A program made the translations under genes and the position numbers. Positions 8,361 through 15,566 of a stretch of DNA of 41,566 bases are shown here, piece by piece. The stretch is from the NCBI GenBank assembly GCA_016281435.1, contig JAEEIQ010000093.1, positions 1-41,566 of the forward strand, written 5' to 3'. Source of the stretch: Bacteroidales bacterium (lineage in GTDB: Bacteria; Bacteroidota; Bacteroidia; Bacteroidales; UBA932). The notes beneath the pieces are model-generated. The model worked only from the letters and a program-made list of their open reading frames with translations, had not been told where the DNA came from and ran no database searches. How positions within the stretch are numbered: position 1 is the stretch's first letter; every line of letters begins with the position of its first letter.

Positions 8361-10151
8361 ATGAAGAATTTTTGGAAGATGGTCCTTGCCGTCATAGTCG
8401 GCTCGATCCTGCTCAGCATAATCACGCTGATGCTCTGCTCCGGTTTCTTTTCCGCCCTCGGTTCATCCCAGGCCCCCATTCCCAAGTCCGGCGTCCTGAT
8501 GGTCGACATGTCGAAAATGATCATCGACGAGCAGACCCAGGAAAGCAATCCCCTCTCCTCGATCCAGGCCAGGGGCGGGGAAGCGCCAGCCATCGTGGGC
8601 ATCAGGGATGCCGTTTGCGCCCTCAAGGCTGCGGCCGCCGATCCCGGCGTCAAGTATATCTACCTCAAGACCGACGGCAACGCGACCGGCGCCGCGAACC
8701 TCGAAGAGTTCCGCAAGGCCCTCAAGGACTTCAGGGCGTCCGGGAAAGCCGTAGTGGCCTATACGGAAGCCCCGGCCACCGCCGGATACTGGCTGGCCTC
8801 CGTGGCGGACAAGGTCTACATGACCTCGCACCACGGGGTCTCCCCCATGCTCACGGGTATCAGCAGCCAGATGATCTTCCTTAAGGACCTCCTCGACAAG
8901 CTCGGGGTCAGGGTCCAGCTGATCCGCCACGGCCGCTACAAGTCAGCCGGCGAGATGTTCGTCCGCAGCGAAGCCAGCGCGGATAACCTCGCCCAGTACA
9001 AGGCCCTCGTGGGATCCCTCTGGGGCACGATTTCCAAAGACATAGCCGAAAGCCGCGGCATCAGCGTGGAGGCCCTTGACAAGGCTGTCGACGGGCTGGC
9101 GCTCTGCTCCCCCGAAGACTTCCTGACAGCGGGGCTCGTGGACTCCGTGATGGAACGCGAAGCGCTCCGCCAGCGCCTTGCCGACCTCGCCGTCGTAAGC
9201 AAGTGGGAAGACGTGAAGATGATTCCCTTTGCCGACTATGCAGCCGCGAAAGTCCTTCCCTACCATAAGTCCTCCAAGAAGATAGCCATCATCTATGCCT
9301 CCGGCGAAATAGTCGAGGGCAGCGACCCCAACAACATCGCCGGCAACCGCTTCGCTTCGATAATCTCCAAGGTGCGCGCCGACTCGACGGTCAAGGCGGT
9401 CGTCCTCAGGGTCAACTCCCCGGGCGGCAGCGTGCTCGCATCCGAAAAGATCAAGTCAGAACTCGACCTTCTCCAGCAGCACAAGCCCCTCGTGGCGTCT
9501 TACGGAGCCTACGCGGCTTCCGGCGGATACTGGATTTCCAACGCCTGCGACAAGATTTACTCCGACGCGACGACCCTCACCGGATCCATCGGCGTGTTCA
9601 GCATGATTCCAGAATTCAGCGGGACCCTCAAGAACATCGCCCACGTCAACGTCCAGTCCGTATCTTCAAACAAGCACGGCGACATGTACGGTTTCACCCG
9701 TCCACTGGATGCTTCCGAGACCGAATTCATGCACCGTTCGGTGGAACTTATCTACAACGATTTCATCTCCAACGTGGCCGCCGGAAGGGACCTTGATCCT
9801 TCTTATGTCGACGAGATCGGACAGGGCCGCGTCTGGTCCGGAGCCGACGCTCTCGGCATTCGTCTGGTGGACGAGATCGGCACCCTTGAAGACGCGGTCG
9901 CATGGGCCGCTGCGGCAGCCGGCAACGCCGACGTCAGCGCCTGGAGCGTGGTCGGATACCCGAAACCCCTGACCGTGCTGGAGACCATCACGGCAGGATT
10001 CGGAGGGCCCAACCCCGATGAAGAGAACATCTTTGCCGGCACTCCCCTCTCCGGAACGGCCTCGGCCATACTCGGATGGAGCCGCCGCATACATTCCTCC
10101 AGGACGGACCTGCATTTCGCCCGTCTTCCCTACGATCTGGTCATAGAATAA
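8361..10151 (+). CDS. sppA: Signal peptide peptidase SppA, long (67K) form
   Basis: 596 residues from the ATG at 8361. An N-terminal membrane anchor (about residues 5-30, [20 protein letters not shown]) is followed by two S49 domains in tandem. The Ser/Lys dyad of this family is present: Lys194 in [10 protein letters not shown] of the first domain and Ser387 in [13 protein letters not shown] of the second, plus TLTGSIGVF. The enzyme degrades cleaved signal peptides at the membrane. The frame is open further upstream into hisS, but the ATG chosen directly precedes the membrane anchor and follows a -7 box by 20 nt. Its stop codon abuts, without any gap, the stop of the convergent DoxX-like gene. 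Confidence 0.93.
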   Translation: MKNFWKMVLAVIVGSILLSIITLMLCSGFFSALGSSQAPIPKSGVLMVDMSKMIIDEQTQESNPLSSIQARGGEAPAIVGIRDAVCALKAAAADPGVKYIYLKTDGNATGAANLEEFRKALKDFRASGKAVVAYTEAPATAGYWLASVADKVYMTSHHGVSPMLTGISSQMIFLKDLLDKLGVRVQLIRHGRYKSAGEMFVRSEASADNLAQYKALVGSLWGTISKDIAESRGISVEALDKAVDGLALCSPEDFLTAGLVDSVMEREALRQRLADLAVVSKWEDVKMIPFADYAAAKVLPYHKSSKKIAIIYASGEIVEGSDPNNIAGNRFASIISKVRADSTVKAVVLRVNSPGGSVLASEKIKSELDLLQQHKPLVASYGAYAASGGYWISNACDKIYSDATTLTGSIGVFSMIPEFSGTLKNIAHVNVQSVSSNKHGDMYGFTRPLDASETEFMHRSVELIYNDFISNVAAGRDLDPSYVDEIGQGRVWSGADALGIRLVDEIGTLEDAVAWAAAAAGNADVSAWSVVGYPKPLTVLETITAGFGGPNPDEENIFAGTPLSGTASAILGWSRRIHSSRTDLHFARLPYDLVIE

Positions 10152-11243
10152 TCAGAGAAGCAGCATCGCTGCCGTCACATAGAGCAGATAAGCCTGCATC
10201 CGCACCCTTCCGCGTGAAGACCAGCGTATCATGGACTCCGTCGGAAGCGACGATGTGAGCCTTGTCAGGTCGTCCCTCGAAGGCATGGTCCTGAAAGACC
10301 ACTTCGCCACTATCTGGCCGTCACCCAGATAAGTAACTCCGCCGTTGGACCTGTTCAGGGTCATGAGGGTCTTGCGGTCCGCATAGAACGAACGCAGGAG
10401 AACCTTTCCGGGGACAATGGTTTCGAGAGCCGAAGGCGTGGAAGCGACGAGGAGCAGCGGCGTGCATCCATCCTGGTCGGCGGCCCTGTCGAGAAACTCC
10501 GAAATCTTCTCCCATCCTTCCCCGTTTATCTTCGCGGGATCATAAACCGACACCACGGCGACGGAACGGCCGCAGGCAAGGGAATCGCAATACTCCCCGG
10601 AAGCGTTCGAGAAAGGCAGGGACACGGCGAGATTCTCGCTCAGGTCCCACTGCGGATCGTCTTCCTCAAGGCCCGTCTCCGCGTAAATCTCTGCGCCGGG
10701 AGCATAGTCCGTAAAGTCTATCAGCGGGATCGACAGGGTAGAATACAGGGTGAACAGCACCGTCGATACGGCGGCTATGGCAAAGGCGACGGCCCCCAGC
10801 TTGCGCGTACGGCCGAAATCATGGAAAGGCACGAAGGCGACGACCCACAGCGCCATCAGGACGAGGTTTTTTATAAGGCTCTGCGCATGGGTAAGGTGGA
10901 TGGCCTCGCCGAAGCATCCGCAATCCATGGGAGGGTTCTTCAGCCACAGGACGAAGGTCAGCACCGTGAAGAAACTAAGCATGAAGCCGCACACCATGCC
11001 GGCCAGCCTGCGCCATACCCCGGTGACCAGGGCAGCGCCGGTGAGGGTCTCAAGCAGCGCGAGCGATATCCCCGCGAACTTCGAAGCCCCGATAAGGAAA
11101 CGCAGGTGCAGGAACTTCAGGTATTCTGTCACGACGAGCCCGGCCCCGACGGGATCCATCAGTTTCAGGGTCCCGGCAAGGAAGAACACCATGCCTATGA
11201 TGACGGCGCACAAGCGCCTCAGTCCCTTATGGAAGCCTTTCAT
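10152..11243 (-). CDS. DoxX/MauE-like membrane protein (BT_3928 type)
   Basis: 363 residues. The N-terminal half has four likely membrane segments and the DoxX/MauE traits: FLAGTLKLMDPVGAG near residue 20 and NPPMDCGCFGEAIHLT near 105, the latter a Cys-rich motif seen in MauE-like proteins linked to thiol chemistry. After about residue 150 comes a further membrane segment and a soluble domain (SVAVVSVYDPAKI...PLLLVAST...LLRSFYADRKTLMTLNRSNGGVTYL) that resembles a thioredoxin-like fold without a CxxC. The C-terminus ends in a hydrophobic tail. The role is not established; a redox function is only inference. It is the last gene of a four-gene operon and overlaps tmk by 17 bp. Confidence 0.8.
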   Translation of the reverse strand: MKGFHKGLRRLCAVIIGMVFFLAGTLKLMDPVGAGLVVTEYLKFLHLRFLIGASKFAGISLALLETLTGAALVTGVWRRLAGMVCGFMLSFFTVLTFVLWLKNPPMDCGCFGEAIHLTHAQSLIKNLVLMALWVVAFVPFHDFGRTRKLGAVAFAIAAVSTVLFTLYSTLSIPLIDFTDYAPGAEIYAETGLEEDDPQWDLSENLAVSLPFSNASGEYCDSLACGRSVAVVSVYDPAKINGEGWEKISEFLDRAADQDGCTPLLLVASTPSALETIVPGKVLLRSFYADRKTLMTLNRSNGGVTYLGDGQIVAKWSFRTMPSRDDLTRLTSSLPTESMIRWSSRGRVRMQAYLLYVTAAMLLL

Positions 11244-11907
11244 CTACTATTGCTTTCAGTTTCTTGAAAATCTCGTCGGGAGGCAGCATCAGCCCACAGT
11301 CGTCGGAGCAATCCACGACGACCAGCGACGGGTCGGCCTCCGCCTGGCGCAGATACATCGCGCGGACCTTCTTCTGGAACTCGATATCCGCCTCATGGAT
11401 ATCCCTGGCCCCGTCAAGGTAGCCGCGGTCGTCTCCCAGCCGCGATGCTGTCAGCCGGCTCTCGACAAAGCCGATAGGTACGTCGAGGAAGATATTCAGG
11501 TCCGGACGCGGCTCGCCGAAAGCGCCGAATTCCGTATCGAATATCCATTTGCGCAGTTCCTCCGCCTCCACGGGATTGGATAGCTTGGCGCACTGGTAGG
11601 CTATGTTCGAATAGACATACCTGTCCAGCAGGACCGTGCCCCCTCCGGCAAGGATCTCCTTGATCCGGGGGGCCGCGCCGTGCCTGTCCTCCGCGAAGAG
11701 AAGGGCCACGAGCTGCGGATGCACCTCGTCGATGGAGCCGAAGTCCCCGCGCAGGAACTTGCCGATAAGGCCGCCGTAAACCCCTGCCTCATAGCGGGGG
11801 AAGTGGATATACTCGAGTCCCGGAAACAGGCTCCCGAGATACGATTTCAGGCGCTTGACCTGAGTGGATTTTCCGGCCCCGTCTAGGCCCTCGAGCACTA
11901 TCAGCAT
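11227..11907 (-). CDS. tmk: Thymidylate kinase
   Basis: 226 residues. It phosphorylates dTMP to dTDP in dTTP synthesis. Visible motifs are the P-loop GLDGAGKST (residues 7-15), DRYVYSNIAYQ (the DR(Y/H) dTMP-binding motif), and a LID region SRLGDDRGYLDGARDIHE. It is slightly longer than the usual 205-215 residues because of a DCSDDCGLMLPPDE insert before the last helix. The start overlaps the upstream CPBP gene by 7 bp and the end overlaps the DoxX-like gene by 17 bp, which indicates tight translational coupling. Confidence 0.93.
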   Translation of the reverse strand: MLIVLEGLDGAGKSTQVKRLKSYLGSLFPGLEYIHFPRYEAGVYGGLIGKFLRGDFGSIDEVHPQLVALLFAEDRHGAAPRIKEILAGGGTVLLDRYVYSNIAYQCAKLSNPVEAEELRKWIFDTEFGAFGEPRPDLNIFLDVPIGFVESRLTASRLGDDRGYLDGARDIHEADIEFQKKVRAMYLRQAEADPSLVVVDCSDDCGLMLPPDEIFKKLKAIVDERLP

Positions 11908-12806
11908 ATCTCTTCTTCAAAAGCGGAAGGCAGCTTGTCGCAGTTCCCTTCCGGGGACTGTTTCTCTATCCTGCGAAGCTCGAGCACCACGAGGACGATG
12001 AGCACCAGTCCGGCGCCGAACATCACCGCATACTGTCCGGAGGGCAGTATCTGGGTCCAGTAGTCGTACTGGCTGAGGGAGTCGATCTGGCCGCAGACCA
12101 GGGCCACGGTATTGTTCGTGAAGTGCATCAGCATCGTAAGCTTGAGCGACCCGGTCTTGTAATAGACATATCCGAACAGGCAGCCGAGGATGAAGGCGGG
12201 GATGGCCTGCCAGGGATTCAAGTGGATGAGGGCGAAGAACAGGGCCGAAATGATTATGGCCCAGACCGGCTTCATCCGCGCCTTGTTAAGAAGGCCACGC
12301 AGGACCATGCCCCGGCAAAGCCACTCCTCGAACAGGGGCGCGAAGATGGACACGCTTAGGAAATTGACCCACAGTTTCCCGCCGGTCATGCTCTTGAGGG
12401 CGGTTTCCAGCCATTCCGGCATCGGAGGCATCTGCGAATTGAGCAGGTCCGTGCAGAATGCGGCCGCAAAGGTCGCCGCAGCCACCATCAGGGCCAGCAG
12501 CAGGCCGCCGCGGCGCCCGAAATGATTGCTGTCCAGTTTCACTCCGCCTTCGTTGAAGCGGTTCTTCCGGCTCCGCACGCTTGCGTACATCATCGCGGGG
12601 ATGAACATGACGGGATACGAAATGAGGATTCCGTACTCCGTTGCAGCCTGCTGGCCGAGGGAAGCCTGGAATATCAACGTGAACACGTTCCCGATCAAGG
12701 CTCCGACGAGCAGCCACAGAAGCAGTCCGAACATGCCTCCCACGCCTGGAACATACCACGCATGGTTCTCGAGGAACTTGTAATTGGGGGTCCGTTTCCT
12801 TTTCAT
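11901..12806 (-). CDS. CPBP-family intramembrane glutamic endopeptidase (Abi/CAAX-like)
   Basis: 301 residues from the ATG at 12806 (MKRKRTPNYKFLENHAWYV). Multiple membrane segments. All CPBP motifs are present: EEWLCRGMVLRG (Glu160, Glu161, Arg165), FALIHLNPWQ (His195) and LMHFTNN (His228, Asn231/232), so the metal-independent glutamate protease core looks intact. Substrates of bacterial members are mostly unknown. The start is chosen because a longer in-frame version would run into the upstream nucleotidyltransferase gene. The gene lies 4 nt after that gene and overlaps tmk by 7 bp. Confidence 0.9.
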   Translation of the reverse strand: MKRKRTPNYKFLENHAWYVPGVGGMFGLLLWLLVGALIGNVFTLIFQASLGQQAATEYGILISYPVMFIPAMMYASVRSRKNRFNEGGVKLDSNHFGRRGGLLLALMVAAATFAAAFCTDLLNSQMPPMPEWLETALKSMTGGKLWVNFLSVSIFAPLFEEWLCRGMVLRGLLNKARMKPVWAIIISALFFALIHLNPWQAIPAFILGCLFGYVYYKTGSLKLTMLMHFTNNTVALVCGQIDSLSQYDYWTQILPSGQYAVMFGAGLVLIVLVVLELRRIEKQSPEGNCDKLPSAFEEEIC

Positions 12807-12810
12807 CGCA

Positions 12811-13743
12811 TTACTTGTAAAGAGGTGAAGGATAGACGCCTTCTTCGACGAGCGACGCAAGTTTCGCAACCACTCCCGGACGGTCTTCCTTGAACGTGAC
12901 TCCGAACCATTTCGACGGGGTCGCAAGCACGTCCGTGACCGCGGTCCCGGCGTGGATCATGCGGTCGACGGCGAAGGGAATGTAGAATTCCTTCTTGAGT
13001 TCCGAAGCGTTTTCTGCAAGGAAATCCTTGAAAATCTCCGCGCTGGCGGCGAAATAATCGGGAGTGAAGCACCACATGTTCATGGAGCACAGGTCCTTGG
13101 GATTGAGGCTGACATGCTCTCCGCTGACGGAATTATCCCCGCGCAGCACTCCGTCCGGCTCGACCATCACGTTGTGGTGTTCGACCACTCCGGTGAGCCT
13201 TCTGGACGCATCATAATGGCATATTCCGCGGGAAACTCCGCCGGACTCCGAAAGGGTGTTGTCAAGTTCGAAGCCGACTATGGCATAGACGCCCTTCGAG
13301 TCCTCATGCGCACGGCACCAATCCCCCGCTATGCGGAGGGAATCAGCCCCGTAGAAGTCGTCGCCGTTGATGACTACGAAAGGCTCGTGTATCTCTTCGG
13401 CAGCCATAAGGACCGCATGCGCCGTGCCCCAGGGCTTCTGCCTCTCGGGGTTCACGGCATATCCGGAAGGAATCTTGTCGAGTTCCTGCGTGACGAACTT
13501 GAATTCGAGGGGCTGGCCGTCCAGGCATTTCACGCCTGCGTATTTCTCACGGACGGTACGCTCAAAATCTTCCTTGAAGTAATTCCTGACAATATATACA
13601 ACCTTGCCGAATCCGGCCCGTACGGCGTCGTAAATGGAATAATCTATGATGGTTTCCGAATTGGGGCCCAGGCCGTCCATCTGCTTGAGTCCGCCATAGC
13701 GGCTGCCCATACCGGCCGCAAGAACGAGAAGTGTAGGTTTCAT
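12811..13743 (-). CDS. Sugar-phosphate nucleotidyltransferase family protein
   Basis: 310 residues from the ATG at 13743 (MKPTLLVLAAGMGSRYGGLKQM). The N-terminal Rossmann-like domain has the nucleotide-binding signature LAAGMGSRYGGLKQ; GDDFYG near residue 135 is the likely metal-binding Asp pair, and WGTAHAVL is the base-recognition segment. These belong to NTP_transferase (PF00483) enzymes that make NDP-sugars. The exact sugar is not readable. It is the first gene of the operon with CPBP protease, tmk and the DoxX-like protein, with a perfect -7 box upstream. It differs from the MurU-like protein at 19272, which is shorter and paired with a kinase. Confidence 0.88.
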   Translation of the reverse strand: MKPTLLVLAAGMGSRYGGLKQMDGLGPNSETIIDYSIYDAVRAGFGKVVYIVRNYFKEDFERTVREKYAGVKCLDGQPLEFKFVTQELDKIPSGYAVNPERQKPWGTAHAVLMAAEEIHEPFVVINGDDFYGADSLRIAGDWCRAHEDSKGVYAIVGFELDNTLSESGGVSRGICHYDASRRLTGVVEHHNVMVEPDGVLRGDNSVSGEHVSLNPKDLCSMNMWCFTPDYFAASAEIFKDFLAENASELKKEFYIPFAVDRMIHAGTAVTDVLATPSKWFGVTFKEDRPGVVAKLASLVEEGVYPSPLYK

Positions 13744-13751
13744 GATTTCAA

Positions 13752-13785
13752 TTTGTGTTATTCTTCGCAAATTTAACTAATTTTG
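13752..13785 (+). promoter_or_regulatory. Candidate promoter of the DivIC/FtsB-like gene
   Basis: TTTG (13752-13755) and TAATTTTG (13778-13785, exact TAnnTTTG) are separated by 22 bp. The start codon follows 13 nt later. The -7 box is only 2 bp from the opposing -7 box of the nucleotidyltransferase operon. Confidence 0.5.
13768..13775 (-). promoter_or_regulatory. Candidate -7 box of the nucleotidyltransferase operon
   Basis: The minus strand reads TAAATTTG, an exact TAnnTTTG, 24 nt upstream of the ATG at 13743. No well-spaced TTTG is visible. Confidence 0.5.
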
Positions 13786-13798
13786 TGCAATTCCGAAT

Positions 13799-14128
13799 AT
13801 GGCTCGCAAATTCAAGGACATCTGGAACCGGGACAAGGACGGCAGCAGGAAGGAGCAGCGCTCTTTCCTGCGTTTCGCCATCGTGGCCACCGCCATTTTC
13901 GTAGTCCTGCTGTTCGCAAAGAGGGACAACGTGGTCCGCTGGGTCCAGGCCGGCTTCACGATCCGCGACCAGAAGCGCCAGATCGAAAGGCTCGAGGAGA
14001 AGATAGAGGGCATGAACGCCCATATCGAGATGCTGACGACGAACAAGGATTCCCTCGAGACCTTCGCCCGCGAAAAATTCCATTTCGCGGAACCCGGAGA
14101 CGAGGTCTATCTCCTCGAAGAGCGCTGA
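13799..14128 (+). CDS. Septum formation initiator family protein (DivIC/FtsB-like)
   Basis: 109 residues: a short basic cytoplasmic tail, one membrane span (about residues 25-41, FAIVATAIFVVLLFA), then a periplasmic coiled coil (IRDQKRQIERLEEKIEGMNAHIEML) ending in FAREKFHFAEPGDEVYLLEE. This end matches the DivIC/FtsB pattern ARE.f...PgE.v. Such proteins form the divisome complex with FtsL and FtsQ. The assignment to FtsB or DivIC cannot be separated by sequence alone. It is a single gene, with its own promoter and a convergent neighbour 6 nt past its stop. Confidence 0.88.
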   Translation: MARKFKDIWNRDKDGSRKEQRSFLRFAIVATAIFVVLLFAKRDNVVRWVQAGFTIRDQKRQIERLEEKIEGMNAHIEMLTTNKDSLETFAREKFHFAEPGDEVYLLEER

Positions 14129-14134
14129 CGTCCC

Positions 14135-15556
14135 CTATTTTTCCCAGTCGTCGGAGCGGAAAGGTCCGACGGGAATGCCCCAGGTGCTCGTAAGGTTGCC
14201 GCTGCCGAAGTTGTGGAAGGCATAGCGGACGGCAACAGGCGTTCCGACGCCGTCCGGAACCGTAACTTCGACCCTCCTGCGGTCCTTCGATATGGAGGCC
14301 TCGGCCGGATGGAAAACCTTATCCTCCCCTGCGACTTCAAAGCCTTCGATCGCCTTTCCCAGAGGGGCCAGTCCCTGGCTGTCGACCTTGAACGACAGGA
14401 TCATCTTGCCGCCGTCCACGGTGAATCCCTTGAAGCGTGGCGCATCCGCGACCAGTGCCGTCATGCCGTAATCATGGCACAGGGCGAGGGCCGCGAGGCG
14501 CTGCCCGACCTGACGTTTCTTCGCAGGATGTATGCACCTGAGGTCGCCGGCATCGAGGGTCGTGGCCATACCGCTGTGGGGGATGACGTCGAGGGCCTTC
14601 TCCTGGGCCTCCATCAGGAGCGCGCCGGAAGTCAGTTCCGGTCCGTCGTAAATGTAAGGAGCGATCTGTACATAGTAGAACGGCATCTCAGGAGCGCCCC
14701 AGCGATTGCGCATCATCCTGGCATATTCCTCCATCAGGGAAGCGTACCTGGCATAGGCGTTGCGGTTCGATTCGCCTTGATACCATATCCATCCCTTGAC
14801 GGTATAAGGAATGACGGGAGCGACCATCGCGTTGAACAGGGTACAGGGATAGCGGTGCATGTCCTTTACCGGCTTCTCAAGATGCTTGAAGTTCGTCTCC
14901 GGAGCCACGGAAGCCAATGCCTCACGGCTCATCCAGCTCTCGATCTTCGTGCCGCCCCAGTGCGAAACAAGTATGCCTACGGGCACGTCGAGCGTCGTCT
15001 GGAGTTGCTGCGCGAAGAAAAACGCAGTGGCGCTGACCTTGGCTACGGCATCGGGAGTGTTCTCTTCCCAGCTGCAGATGCAATCGTCCAGTTCCGTGGG
15101 AGAAGTGGCGTTTTTCACGGTGCACATCCTGATGGGGACGGACTTGCGCGCGCCCAGGATCACGTCCATGCTGCCCTCGACGGGCTGGGCTGAGAATCCC
15201 CGGACCGGCATCTGCATGTTGGACTGGCCGGAGCAGAACCACACTTCGCCGACAAGGACGTTGCTGAAGGTGACCTTCTCGCCGTCACTGACGGTGATCT
15301 CGTATGGACCGCCTGCGGCGGGAGTCGCCACTTTGGTGTTCCACTTGCCGTCCGGACCGGCGGTCACGACGGTTTTGGCTTTAGTCCAGGACGGGGCGAT
15401 GGTGACTTTCTTTCCGGCGTCGGCGGTGCCCCAGAAGGCAACTTCCGTCTGCCTCTGAAGGACCATGTTGTCGCTGAAGACATGGGGAAGGGTGACCTTG
15501 GCTCCGGCCGGGATGCCGAGCAGCAGCGTGGCTGCGATCAAGAATGAACGTTTCAT
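14135..15556 (-). CDS. Sialate O-acetylesterase-like SGNH hydrolase
   Basis: 473 residues with a signal peptide (MKRSFLIAATLLLGIPAGA). A short beta domain at the N-terminus (LPHVFSDNMVLQRQTEVAFWGTADAG) precedes the SGNH core: VGEVWFCSGQSNMQMP (nucleophile Ser112), VLVSHWGGTKIESW, GWIWYQGESNRNAY, and DLRCIHPAKKRQVGQRLA (His343 with Asp338). This is the layout of Bacteroidota sialate O-acetylesterases and related exported deacetylases. The true acetylated substrate is not known and may be a plant or host glycan. The gene starts 10 nt after the stop of the MGH1-like glycosidase, so the two form an operon. Confidence 0.9.
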   Translation of the reverse strand: MKRSFLIAATLLLGIPAGAKVTLPHVFSDNMVLQRQTEVAFWGTADAGKKVTIAPSWTKAKTVVTAGPDGKWNTKVATPAAGGPYEITVSDGEKVTFSNVLVGEVWFCSGQSNMQMPVRGFSAQPVEGSMDVILGARKSVPIRMCTVKNATSPTELDDCICSWEENTPDAVAKVSATAFFFAQQLQTTLDVPVGILVSHWGGTKIESWMSREALASVAPETNFKHLEKPVKDMHRYPCTLFNAMVAPVIPYTVKGWIWYQGESNRNAYARYASLMEEYARMMRNRWGAPEMPFYYVQIAPYIYDGPELTSGALLMEAQEKALDVIPHSGMATTLDAGDLRCIHPAKKRQVGQRLAALALCHDYGMTALVADAPRFKGFTVDGGKMILSFKVDSQGLAPLGKAIEGFEVAGEDKVFHPAEASISKDRRRVEVTVPDGVGTPVAVRYAFHNFGSGNLTSTWGIPVGPFRSDDWEK

Positions 15557-15566
15557 ATATCCGTGA

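Noticed and set aside
8282..8653. A 124-codon upstream extension of hisS
   Set aside because: It would cover the sppA start on the other strand and the -7 boxes. Conserved HisRS sequence begins at [15 protein letters not shown].
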